Assembly: GCF_030684675.1 (NCBI RefSeq)
Contig: NZ_JAUXXZ010000043.1
Coordinates: 62,001 to 126,000 of the forward strand
DNA: 64,000 nt
Reading direction: 5' to 3'
Source: Daejeonella sp.
GTDB taxonomy: Bacteria; Bacteroidota; Bacteroidia; Sphingobacteriales; Sphingobacteriaceae
The notes under the pieces were generated by a model, which was given only the letters and a program-made list of their open reading frames with translations, was not told the origin of the DNA and did not search any database. Position 1 is the stretch's first letter; every line of letters begins with the position of its first letter. Made by a program: the position numbers and the translations under genes. Below, one piece after another: positions 27,233 through 37,400 of the stretch.

Positions 27233-27640
27233 TTATTTCTTATCTACACTGTACTTGCCTGGCCCAATAAAAATCAGACCTAAAAACATGAATCCGGTTT
27301 CGATAGCCTGAGATGCCGCCATAAAATCCTCCCCGCCTTTCAGGTGCATCAAAGCCGCAACTAACAGATTAAATGTCATTAACATACATACCGGCCTGAA
27401 TGCAAGTCCCAGTAAAATTAAAAATCCTCCAAATGTTTCTGTAATTCCAGCCATGAGTCCCCATACAGCCGGGGCAAATGTTATTCCAAGATTCTTCATT
27501 GCACTACCAATGGTCTCCCATTGTTCGGGCCCGCCCAAAAGCTTAGGATAACCGTGAAGCATAAACATGGTTCCAAGGCCAATTCTTACAATTAATAATC
27601 CTGTATTTCTGTATTTACCCAATGAATCAAATATTGCCAT
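27233..27640 (-). CDS. DoxX-family membrane protein
   Basis: The 135 residues hold four hydrophobic segments (about 10-28, 58-78, 80-100 and 115-128), and the DoxX signature RIGLGTMFMLHGYPKL near the start with GLMAGITETFGGFLILLGL. The family is diverse and linked to redox or quinone chemistry in a few cases. The gene follows ldcA by 24 bases on the same strand, so the two may be co-transcribed. Confidence 0.9.
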   Translation of the reverse strand: MAIFDSLGKYRNTGLLIVRIGLGTMFMLHGYPKLLGGPEQWETIGSAMKNLGITFAPAVWGLMAGITETFGGFLILLGLAFRPVCMLMTFNLLVAALMHLKGGEDFMAASQAIETGFMFLGLIFIGPGKYSVDKK

Positions 27641-27664
27641 GTTGATATTTTATTTTAATTGTGA

Positions 27665-28687
27665 TTATAAAGATGTTTTGGAGTCAATGCCCGGATAACT
27701 CAGATGAACCCGTTGTCCTTCAACCCTTAACCTACTCATTCTGCCAAATATTAAGGCGCGATTATCCGGAATATGACCTGCCGGAAAATTAAAACATACC
27801 GGATAGTCAAACTCTTTAACGTGCTCCATGATGACTTGTTCGGCTGTCTGGCCAAATGGGATATCATTATCCTTTAGTTCAGTAAAACCTCCAATGATCA
27901 AACCTTTGAGATCCTTCAATTTTTCTGCCCTTTTCAGGTTCCACATCATGCGGTCAATGGAATAAAGGTACTCTCCGACATCTTCCAGAAAGAGGATTTT
28001 ACCCGAGAAATCCTGTTCAGAAACTGATCCGGCCATCATCACAAGCAGGCTCAGATTCCCTCCAATTAATATTCCTTCGGCTTCACCGCTTCGGTTGTTT
28101 GCTGGATTGGTGTAACTGTATTGAATTTCCTCATTGAAAAGTGCTTTCCTTAATGTTTCTAAAGAAATTTCTGAACCTTCTCTGATGGTTAATGGCATTT
28201 GTCCGTGGATGCTTTCAGTTTTGTACAAAGACTGGATATGGCTGTGAAGTACAGTAATATCGCTGAATCCTATAATCCATTTTGGATGATTACTGAAGGC
28301 GGAGAAATCAAGATGGTCAATGATGCGGATTGTTCCATACCCCCCTCGCGCCGCAAAAATGGCTTTAACGGATGGATCATCGAGAAAACGCTGGAAATCA
28401 GTGGTACGCAGTTTATCGTCTCCGGCAAACTGGTTCCAGGAAGCATGAACGGTTTCCCCAAGAATGACATTTAAACCCCAGGATTCGAGAAGTTTAACAG
28501 CATCTTCAATGTTACGGGGAAGTTTTTTCGCCGGGCAAGTAACGGCCACAGTGTCTCCTGGCTGCAGATAGGATGGTGTTCTATAACTATTAATTTCGTT
28601 CCTCAATTTCTTATGCTCTTGTTCAGATAATTTAAGATTATACTTATCCGCTATATTTCTAAAAGGTTTAAAGGGTATTGGATTCAA
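27665..28687 (-). CDS. ldcA: LD-carboxypeptidase, peptidase family S66
   Basis: LdcA-type enzymes remove the terminal D-Ala from murein tetrapeptides during peptidoglycan recycling. The 340 residues show family motifs: YLQPGDTVAVTCPAKKL near residue 40, AARGGYGTIRIIDHLDF holding the nucleophile region, GFSDITVLH, GGNLSLL, and a catalytic Glu/His region at FLEDVGE and FPAGH. The open frame begins with a TTG at 28687 that overlaps a TAAATTTG -7-like element. The real start may be internal, for example a TTG at 28606 that gives a protein starting about 15 residues before YLQPGD. Confidence 0.92.
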   Translation of the reverse strand: MNPIPFKPFRNIADKYNLKLSEQEHKKLRNEINSYRTPSYLQPGDTVAVTCPAKKLPRNIEDAVKLLESWGLNVILGETVHASWNQFAGDDKLRTTDFQRFLDDPSVKAIFAARGGYGTIRIIDHLDFSAFSNHPKWIIGFSDITVLHSHIQSLYKTESIHGQMPLTIREGSEISLETLRKALFNEEIQYSYTNPANNRSGEAEGILIGGNLSLLVMMAGSVSEQDFSGKILFLEDVGEYLYSIDRMMWNLKRAEKLKDLKGLIIGGFTELKDNDIPFGQTAEQVIMEHVKEFDYPVCFNFPAGHIPDNRALIFGRMSRLRVEGQRVHLSYPGIDSKTSL

Positions 28688-28692
28688 ATTTA
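28685..28692 (-). promoter_or_regulatory. Possible -7 promoter element of ldcA-doxX
   Basis: The minus strand reads TAAATTTG, matching TAnnTTTG. It overlaps the first possible start codon of ldcA, so initiation would be downstream of it. The match may be chance in AT-rich DNA. Confidence 0.3.
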
Positions 28693-28788
28693 CAAATTAC
28701 ATCCACAACAAATTGACCTCTTATGTCATTAGTAATTTAGCTCATTAGCCTTGTCTTTGAAAACAAAAAAATAAATAAAATTCTTAGG

Positions 28789-28902
28789 GAGTTGCGTGCA
28801 AATGTGTACCGGCAATGTAAATCGTGGCTTAGCGGTGACTTACGTCCGAGAGCAATGATTCGTGATCTGGATTGGGGAGATGACGCTGCCTGTGCCCAGT
28901 AA
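28789..28902 (+). pseudogene. metG: Fragment of methionyl-tRNA synthetase gene (metG remnant)
   Basis: The plus strand encodes, from about 28792, a segment reading [13 protein letters not shown], then [15 protein letters not shown], and stops at a TAA (28900-28902). This matches the conserved internal region of Bacteroidota MetG just before the KxYVWFDAPIGY segment, where the family reads close to GLxPRAMTRDLDWGVPVP. There is no start codon, and the rest of the gene is missing on both sides. After DLDWG the frame decays, although a +1 frame reads PVP. It is therefore a relic of about 35 codons. It lies exactly between the core gene ldcA and the last gene of the biosynthetic operon, opposite in direction to both. 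Confidence 0.7.
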
Positions 28903-28958
28903 TTTTTGAAAGTTCCAGGATGTTTATAATTCAATAGAATTTAATTCAGGATTTGCTT

Positions 28959-29972
28959 TTAATTAGGCCGCTCGGTGTTTTCCTCTTCAAATTCCAGTTT
29001 AGTATCAGACATCATTTTATCTGTCACCCATTCAGCGTTGTAAACGGTATCTATATATTTCTGCCCAAAGTCCGGCGAAATGCCGATCACAGTATCTTCG
29101 GGGCTTAACAAGTGTCGATACGATAGTATGGCAGATATGACGCTGCCGGTGCTACCTCCCAACAGCAGACTATAATCGTTTAATAGTCGATTACAACATG
29201 ATATGGTATCTGTTTCTTTTACCCAAACAATGTCGTGAAGATTGGCTTTATCTATCTGTGTGCTTAGTTCGGGCACCCGGCTAGCGCCTATGCCCGGAAT
29301 AAAACGACTTTTAAAATAGCTCGAAAAGGTGATGGAACCTTCGGGTTCAACAGCAATTATCTTTGTATCGGGCGAAAATTCTTTGAAATACTTCAATATA
29401 CCGCCTAAAGTCCCCGTGGTGCTCGAACCAACAAAAATATGGGTTGGTAAGTCGCGCTGTAGGGCCGGATTAAATACTGAATGAATCTCTTTAGCTGTAG
29501 CTTGATAATGGCTCATGATATTGCTGTTATTAGCATACTGGTTTATCCAATAGTAGTTATCATGAGTACTGATGATGCGCTGAATGGTTTCTATTCTGGT
29601 GCCTAGGTAGCCACCGTTAATATCACGTTCTCGTTCTATAATAATGTTGGCCTTATATACATTTAATAGCTTAATAACATCGTTGGAGGTGTTGGGGTCA
29701 ATTACCGCGGTAAAGGCGTAGCCTTTTGAATGGCAGATCATGGCAAGAGCAATGGCCAAGTTGCCGGAGCTCGACTCAATGATGGTATGCACGCCGGGTA
29801 TTATTTTACCCTGCTTTTCTAACTCATCTATTATATAAACAGCGGGTTTTAGCTTAATAGAACCTGCAAAATTCATACCTTCAAGTTTTAGAAATACAGA
29901 GCATGGAAGTTCGTCGAACTTCTTAAGTTCAAAAAATAGATTTTGATGGTGGCTAATATTGTCTATGATCAT
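28959..29972 (-). CDS. sbnA: SbnA-like PLP enzyme for 2,3-diaminopropionate synthesis
   Basis: SbnA-type enzymes (cysteine synthase fold) join O-phosphoserine and glutamate to make N-(1-amino-1-carboxy-2-ethyl)glutamate, which SbnB then oxidises to L-2,3-diaminopropionate. The 337 residues show FLKLEGMNFAGSIKLKPA with the PLP lysine at K40, ESSSGN (66-71), VGSSTTGTLGGI and GGSTGSVISA. The GSIKLK form separates SbnA from housekeeping cysteine synthases. It is the last gene of the minus-strand NRPS operon, 18 bases after the PPTase. No sbnB is in the window, so either it lies beyond 64,000 or the enzyme has another role. A precursor supply function is inferred. Confidence 0.85.
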   Translation of the reverse strand: MIIDNISHHQNLFFELKKFDELPCSVFLKLEGMNFAGSIKLKPAVYIIDELEKQGKIIPGVHTIIESSSGNLAIALAMICHSKGYAFTAVIDPNTSNDVIKLLNVYKANIIIERERDINGGYLGTRIETIQRIISTHDNYYWINQYANNSNIMSHYQATAKEIHSVFNPALQRDLPTHIFVGSSTTGTLGGILKYFKEFSPDTKIIAVEPEGSITFSSYFKSRFIPGIGASRVPELSTQIDKANLHDIVWVKETDTISCCNRLLNDYSLLLGGSTGSVISAILSYRHLLSPEDTVIGISPDFGQKYIDTVYNAEWVTDKMMSDTKLEFEEENTERPN

Positions 29973-29990
29973 AAATAACTAAATATGAAA

Positions 29991-30635
29991 TTAAATGCCC
30001 TCAATTGTGTGTTTTATTATTGATAAGTTGTTATTAAAAGCAACATTTACCACATAATCGGCGCTAATATCGACCCTTTGTGTATACCATGCCATTCCGT
30101 CTATAAATACATTGCCTGCTGTTGTATCTATCCTGTCCAGATTTAATCCCAACCCTCTGCCATCCGCTTTTGTAATGGCTTCTTTTTTTGTCCAGGTGTT
30201 ATAAAACAATTCATATGGTGTTTCCGATGCTAGTATACTGTCTAGTTCTGCCGTGTTAAGCGTATAATTAAAAGGATCAAGATCCTGCATTTGTATCTTT
30301 TCGATATCAATACCTACCCTGCAATGTCCAGAGATGGCGCATACCACATAACTGCCCGAGTGCGCAATATTGAAATCTAATCCGCCAGCAAAAAACGGTC
30401 GATTGTAAATGCTATATTGTAGATCATGAAGTTTAAATTGCTGATAACCTATGGCTGAAAGACCTTTAATGAGCAAGGCTTTTCCGATCAGCGAAGCGGT
30501 TGCATCTTCCCAACGCCTGAACGCCTTCACTTTATTCTGTTCGCGCTCTGGCAATAGTGACATATACAGATGGTAACTTTCGTTCGAAAGTGGTTCGTCA
30601 TAAAAAGCTGATAAAACCCTAATTGTATGTTTCAT
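29991..30635 (-). CDS. 4'-phosphopantetheinyl transferase, Sfp type
   Basis: This enzyme activates the carrier domains of the NRPS and PKS proteins by adding the phosphopantetheine arm from CoA. The 214 residues show FNIAHSGSYVVCA, the magnesium-binding VGIDIEKI (D110, E112) and WTKKEAITKADGRGL (W148, K150, K151, E152), the defining motifs of the Sfp/Gsp class. It overlaps the thioesterase II gene by 4 bases, so the two are translationally coupled within the cluster. Confidence 0.94.
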   Translation of the reverse strand: MKHTIRVLSAFYDEPLSNESYHLYMSLLPEREQNKVKAFRRWEDATASLIGKALLIKGLSAIGYQQFKLHDLQYSIYNRPFFAGGLDFNIAHSGSYVVCAISGHCRVGIDIEKIQMQDLDPFNYTLNTAELDSILASETPYELFYNTWTKKEAITKADGRGLGLNLDRIDTTAGNVFIDGMAWYTQRVDISADYVVNVAFNNNLSIIKHTIEGI

Positions 30636-31426
30636 AACTGCGTATGTGGGTTTATGCCTTCCATCTTATTTCTCAACATTTCGGATATCAACACCACATG
30701 ATCGTTGATAAAAAAATGATGGCCCTTTAAAACCATCACTTCAAATTCGCCCAATGTTTCATTCTTCCAGGCCTTGGCCATATCTAAGGTTACATTCTTC
30801 TCGTTATCGCCGATGATCACGGTGATAGGGATATTAAGTTTTGGTTGCGGTTTGTGCCGGTATTGCTCTACCGCCATAAAATCAGCACGAAGAATGGGCT
30901 CAAAATACTCAAGCAACGGTTTATTATTTAGCACTTCTGGTAAAAGTCCGCCCAAGTCTGTCAGATGCGCAAAAAAATCACTTTTATTTAGCTGATGTTT
31001 GATCACTGTAGATTGATACACTGCTGGGTTCACTGAGCCAGTAAAAAAAAGATGCACGGGGGGCGGAAGCTTATTATCGTTTATTAAATGCGTAACTAGA
31101 TAAGCCAGCCAACTTCCCATACTGTGTCCGAAAAAGAGATACGGACTGTTTAATCTATCACGGATCTGTTCAAAAAAGTCGAGGGCAATATCTTCAAGGT
31201 TAATAGCAAGTGGTTCTTTTATACGTCCGCCTCTTCCTTTTGATTCCAGAGCAATAATGTTAAACCTATCGGATAGTTGAAGTCTGTAATTATTATACGA
31301 ATATTTGTTGCCCCCTGCGTAAGGGAACATGAATAAATTAATTTTTTTTATTGTGTTGCCCATGAAATTATTAGGTATTAATAAGCCTGTTAAATTCTTT
31401 TGCCAGCAACTGCACATTCGGTTCAT
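30632..31426 (-). CDS. Type II thioesterase (NRPS/PKS editing)
   Basis: Stand-alone type II thioesterases remove wrong acyl groups from stalled carrier domains. The alpha/beta hydrolase motifs are FMFPYAGGN near the start, the nucleophile elbow FFGHSMGSW, the Asp region VIIGDNEKN, and the His in GHHFFIND. The frame opens at 31426 inside the upstream NRPS gene. The Met at 31363 (MGNTIKKINLFMFPYAGG) fits the family and leaves 7 bases after the NRPS stop, so 30632-31363 (243 residues) is the likely gene. Confidence 0.92.
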   Translation of the reverse strand: MNRMCSCWQKNLTGLLIPNNFMGNTIKKINLFMFPYAGGNKYSYNNYRLQLSDRFNIIALESKGRGGRIKEPLAINLEDIALDFFEQIRDRLNSPYLFFGHSMGSWLAYLVTHLINDNKLPPPVHLFFTGSVNPAVYQSTVIKHQLNKSDFFAHLTDLGGLLPEVLNNKPLLEYFEPILRADFMAVEQYRHKPQPKLNIPITVIIGDNEKNVTLDMAKAWKNETLGEFEVMVLKGHHFFINDHVVLISEMLRNKMEGINPHTQL

Positions 31427-34400
31427 TCAAAATGGAACCATGGTCACCGGAAATAAGTTTTACCGTCACATTACCGGATGTTAAGCTGCGCCAGCAATAA
31501 TCTTCCTTTCTAAATGAAGACAAAATGTTTTCGGAAAGAGGAACCTGGGCTATATACGTCTCGTTATTTGCCGCCTTAAATAGGTGGATATTGAAATTGG
31601 GATAAACAGACGGCTTATATACCATTTGTTGCGATGATTTTAACACAGACAAAAATGATTGAACCCGGCCCGTGTCGAAGTGCTTAGGGATGAGGTTAGC
31701 ATCCGCCAAAAGTCTTTTAACTTCTTCCATTTGTTGTTCCGGTAGTAATACTGTGAGTTGCTTTTCTGTTATGGACAATGGCACATTGCTTAATTCCCCC
31801 ATTCGCTGTATTGTTTTGCACAACCAAGCCGCATCACTTACCTGATTTTCGCTTTCGACGGTGTGGTGTACCGGTGCTATCGTATCCAATATAATAAGCT
31901 TGCTTAAGGTTTTTTCTAGCGATAACGCACAGGCTAACTCAAAGGCAACCTTGCCACCAAGGGAGTGTCCTGCGAGTATTATCGGTTTATTGCCAAAGTT
32001 TCGCGAAATGATGTCCGTAAATAAATTTGCAAGCTCCTCAATACTTGTTGCAACTTCAGAAACGCCGTCGAGGCCTGGAAACTGGAGTCCGTAAACCGGA
32101 TGCCCGGTTGCAAGGTACTTAGCCAGCCTATTAAAATACACGATAGAACCACCTTCGCCAGGGATAAGAAGTATTGGTGCTTTATCACCACCTTTTTTTA
32201 GTGGGATCAAAAGCCCGCAATCATTACCGTTATTTAACTCTATTGCCGATGCCAGCTCCTCAATGGTGGGGTTTTGCATCAGCATGGCTATAGAGCAATC
32301 ACGACCAAACTGGCTTTGAACACGACTCATCAGTTTTACGGCGAGGATAGAATGACCGCCTATATCAAAAAAATTATCTTTTACGCTGATATTGCTGGAT
32401 TTAAATACTTCCTCCCAGATATTTAATACTTCCATTTCGGTCAGCGTACGAGAGGTTATTTTTGCGTTCGCTTCAGCACCTGTTTTAAAACCCATATCAA
32501 GTTTAAGCAGCTCGTTTCTGTCTATCTTGTTATTAGGCGTGTGGGGGAATTTGTCAACTATATGTAGTGCTGCGGGGATCATGTAATATGGAAGCGCTTG
32601 CTGCAGATAAACTTTTAAGGCATCTATTTTCAGAGCGACTTCCTGATGTTTCACTACAAAGCCTGCAATACTACTAAAGCCGTTTGATTCATCTTTTTGC
32701 GCTATACAAACGGCTTGATGTACACCCGGATATTGCATAATAGCCGCTTCAATATCGCCAAGCTCTATCCGGAAACCACGAATCTTTATCTGGTTATCTG
32801 TCCGGCTGATGTACTCAAGGTCGCCGCTCGGCAGATAGCGTACCATATCGCCTGTTTGGTACAGGCGCTCGGCTGTTCCATTTTCAAAAGTATGATTTAC
32901 GAACCTCTTCCCTGTTTCAATCGGGTTGTTATAATACCCCTTAGCCAGGCCTTTACCACCTATATAAAGTTCTCCGGTTTGTCCAAAAGGCACCAGACGT
33001 CTTTTTTTGTTCAGTATATAAAAGGTAGTGTTGGCAATTGGTTTACCAATGGTAATAAAGCTCCCGGCGTACAATACATCGCGCTGCATTGTATGGTATG
33101 ATGACCATATAGTAGTTTCGGTAGGCCCGTAAACATTTATAATTTCTCGGCAATTATTGACCAATGCTGCTGCGATCTTAACCGGTAGCGCCTCGCCGCC
33201 AATAATCAGCGATAAAAAGGACGCGCCATACCAACCGGCTTCTGTAAGCATACTCCACGTTGCCGGCGTCGCTTGTATAAAATCAGGCTGGAAGCTGTTG
33301 ATAGTATCAACCAGGCGATAGGGTTCGCGGGCAGTTTCACTGCTCGCAAGCAAAACTTGTGCCCCACAAATAAGCGGCAAGTATAACTCAAGAGCCGCAA
33401 TATCAAACGATATAGTTGTTAAGGCGAGTAGTCGGTGTTCGGCAGTAAAATTAAGTGATTGCTTAAACGAAAGGAGAAAATTGGTTAGGGATGAGTGACT
33501 TATCTCTACTCCTTTGGGCCGGCCCGTTGAGCCCGATGTATAAATAATATATGCTGAATCCGTTGGCTTTATTCTAAGGAATCGCACCTGATCCTCACAA
33601 GGCAGCTTAAATATATCGTCATAATAGACCAGTTGAATATCAGCTATCAAACTATCGCCGGAGCTTTCGATGTTTGTTATGACCATTCCGGGCTGTCCAT
33701 CGGCAAGCATAACACGTATCCGTTCTGCGGGGAATGATGGATCCAGTGGGATATATGCGTGACCCGCCTTCATTACAGCCAGCAACGTAACCATCATAGC
33801 CACGGATCGCTCCATCAGCACTGCGATAGGCCGATTATTTGCGGCATTTTTTACGATATAGGCTGCAACTTGCCTTATACTAGCATTCAACTCGACGTAA
33901 GTAAGAGTGGTACAGAGTTCATCAGAAACGGCTACCCGCTGCGGATTGTTGAACGCCTGTGCCTCAAACAAATCTATGACCGTATCTTCCGGAAGCTGCC
34001 AGGGGATGTTATTAAGTCCATAAAGCAACTGGTCGATCGCTGATGCCGGTAGCAGGCTGATCTCGTTTATAAGGGGCGTTTCAATTTTAAGAATAGCTTC
34101 TATCGAACTCTCGAAATGGCTTAGCAAACCATTAATAAAACCCGGTGAATACCGACCAGCATCATAAGATATTTTTATATTTAGATTTTCATTGGAAGTT
34201 ACAATGACGCATAGCGGGATCTCAATACGTTCGTAACCGCGATTAATACTTACCTGCAGCCCGGTATCAGAGTCTTCGTCTGAAGTTAAACCGGGATAGT
34301 TCTCGATAATCAATATTGTATCAAATAGCGCAGTGTTACCTGTAAGGCCGCTTAATTTCTGTATCTCTGCAAGTGGCAGGTAACTATATTCTTCGCGGGC

Positions 34401-37400
34401 GGACTGCTTTAATTGAACTTCGTGAACCCAATTAAAAAAATCTGCATCTTCCTGAACCCGTATTCTTATCGGTATTGTGTTGATAAAAACACCAACCATA
34501 CCTTCAATGCCTGCTATGGCTGGCGGTCGACCCGAAACCGTAGCCCCGAAGATAGCCTCATCCTTATCGGTGTAGCTGCAGATGATAATACTCCAAAGCG
34601 CCTGAAAAAATGCATTAAGTGTTACCTTATTCTTTTTTAGCAATTTGTTGATGGCACTATGACTTTGTTCCTTAATAAGCACTTTTTCTTCGCCATAAAT
34701 AAATGACTGATCATCGGTAACATGCATGTCGGCCTTAAAAAAGGTTGGTTCATCAATATCGCCTAATTCAGATCGCCAAAACTCAACGGCCGTGTTGGTG
34801 TCCTGCTGGTTAAGCCACTTAATGTAGTTAAAGAAGGGGGCTGGTTTTATAAAGGTTTCATTGCTGCCCCGAACTGCATTTCTGTACCGGCTAAACACTT
34901 CTTTAAGCACTATCGGCATACTCCATCCGTCCATTACCAGGTGGTGATAACTCCAGATAAGTTCGTGCACGCGATCTGATTTTTTCACTAGGTGCAGGCG
35001 CATTAAAGGAGCTTGGTCAAACGCAAAACCCTCATCTTCGTGCTCCTGTTGTAGTTTCAAAATAGATTCACTGACTAATTCTTCATCAGTAAGATGGGAT
35101 ATGTCTGAATACTGCCACGGGATGACCACATCATTAAAAACTACCTGTAAGGGGTTCGCTATGTTTTGCCAAATAAACGATGTCTTTAGTGCGTCATGGT
35201 TGTTCAATGTTGCATTCCAGGAATTGAGTAGTGCTGTAGCATTAAGGCTACCCTCAAGCAGTAGCGACATCTGCACAAAATAGGCGTTAGATTGTTTACC
35301 ATGGTAAACAGAATGGAAAAGCATGCCCGAATGCATGGGAGCAAGCGGGTAAATATTAGCGAAATCATATCTACGTCCAATTAAAATCTCATCAAGATCA
35401 GCCTGACTAATTGCCGCGCTCGGAAAATCTGATGGTGTATAATATATCTGCTTTACATCCGCATGAGTGCTCACAATATCCGTTACGTTCGTGTTAAATG
35501 CAGCGGCGAGCATATCAACCGTTTTACGATTATGAATAGCAGGGTTATAGATCCAATTTACTACTAATTGTTCGTTCTCTATAGCGCAGGTAACATCCAG
35601 CAGGTGCTGGCGTGGAAATGATCCACAGATCTGCTGGCCGTAGTTATCCCCGGAAACGTTCCATTCTTTGTGCCCTGCCCTGTCACTCGAATTACCGTGA
35701 TAGTTAAAACTTATTTGCGGAGAAGGAAGCGATTTTAACTGCTGACTGTGGGAAATATAACGGCCCATACCAAAATACACACCATTACCGGGCACCTGCA
35801 TTAATTTTTCCTTAACTAATTTTATTAAAGCTGACCAATCTGAATCTGGCAGGTCAAAATATAGTGGATACATGGCTGTAAACCAGCCAACGGTACGTGA
35901 AAGGTCGATGTCAAATTCCTGCTCGTGCCTGCCAAGGCTCTCTAAGGTGATTCCTACGGAATTTTGTTGCTTCCAGTCAGCTATTGTTTTAATTAATGCG
36001 GCAATCAGAATAGTATTTACGCCAGTCCGGTAAATGCGTTGCATGTTTTTTACAAGCTCGTCTGTAGTATCTTTTCCGAGTATGGCGGTTACTGTCTTAG
36101 TTTCACCAAATGTGTTTGATTGGTCTGCCAAATCATACGGAAGCGAACCTGCATCGGAATCCCACTGATCAAACCAATAATTTATATTTTTTGAATATTC
36201 AGGTGACTTTACAATGTCGTTGAGGTAGTTTATGTATTTTTTGTAAGAGTGCGTCTGTATCAAAGGCTTAAATGAACCTATGGTGTTCTGTTGCTGGTAA
36301 AGCGAGTAAAAGTCGCTCAACAAAACCCGCCACGAAAAGCTATCGATTATCAAATGATGAAAAACGAAGACCAGTTTACCCAATTGATAAGGGCCACGAT
36401 CGAAAAATATTATCCTGTATAGCTTATCATCGAATATGTCTAATGATGTTTGCGCTTCTACCGCCAGTGTTTGTATAATTGCGTAATCCTGCTCGCTACC
36501 GGCAAGCCGGTGGGTCACAAAGTTATCCCGCCATTTATCATTATCATATGCCTGTGTGATGGTGTTACCATTGTTGTAAAATCTCAGTCGAAGAATGTCG
36601 TGGTGTTCCGCTAGCTGATAAAAGGACTGCTGCAACAGTTCTGCGTTGGATCCCGGTTGCGTATCAACCACCATGCTGTGATTAAAGTGATTGTTATTTG
36701 GAGCCTGCTGCTCAAAAAACCATTGTTGAATTGGATGCAGCGCAAATGAAGCGGAGTCGTCATTATCGCTGCTTATTATGACCTCACTGCTGCTAATCTC
36801 GGCCGACAGTTGCCGTATAGTTTGATGTAAAAAGATATGCTTCGAGCTGAGTACCATATTCATGCGTCTAGCCATGGATGCAACCTGTATGGTATTAATT
36901 GAGTCGCCGCCCAACTCAAAAAAGTTGTCATCTAAGCCTACGTCAGTTACACCTAGTACCTGCTGCCAAATATCTATCAGATCACTCTCATAGGCAGAAG
37001 CGGGCTCATGTTTCACTGGTTCCGCGTCTGATTCCGTTTCCTCATGCTCTTGCAGATATTTATAATCTATTTTACCGTTATTGGTGATCGGAAGAACGGG
37101 CAGCTTAACAATAAGCGATGGAACCATATTGCCTGGCAGGATTTTTTGTAATTCGGCCCTCAGCTCGTTAGGAGTAGGTTCCATTACTACAAAAGCAACC
37201 AGTTGATTTGCGCCGTCGTTGCGTGTTTTCACGATGACCGCACAGGTTGTAACACCCGGAACCAAAAGTATACCGGCTTCTACTTCGGGAATTTCTATCC
37301 GGTGTCCCCTGATTTTTACCTGGCGGTCAATCCTCCCAAAATATCTTATATCGCCTTCCGGGGTATAAGTGCCAATATCTCCGGTTTTGTATAATTGTGA

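Noticed and set aside
28737-28934. A 65-codon minus-strand open frame between sbnA and ldcA
   Set aside because: It is antisense to the metG fragment, has no recognisable pattern and is explained by the plus-strand relic.
31364-31426. Longer N-terminus for the type II thioesterase starting inside the NRPS-D gene
   Set aside because: The extra 21 residues (MNRMCSCWQKN...) have no family counterpart, and the Met at 31363 starts directly before the conserved FPYAGG region.
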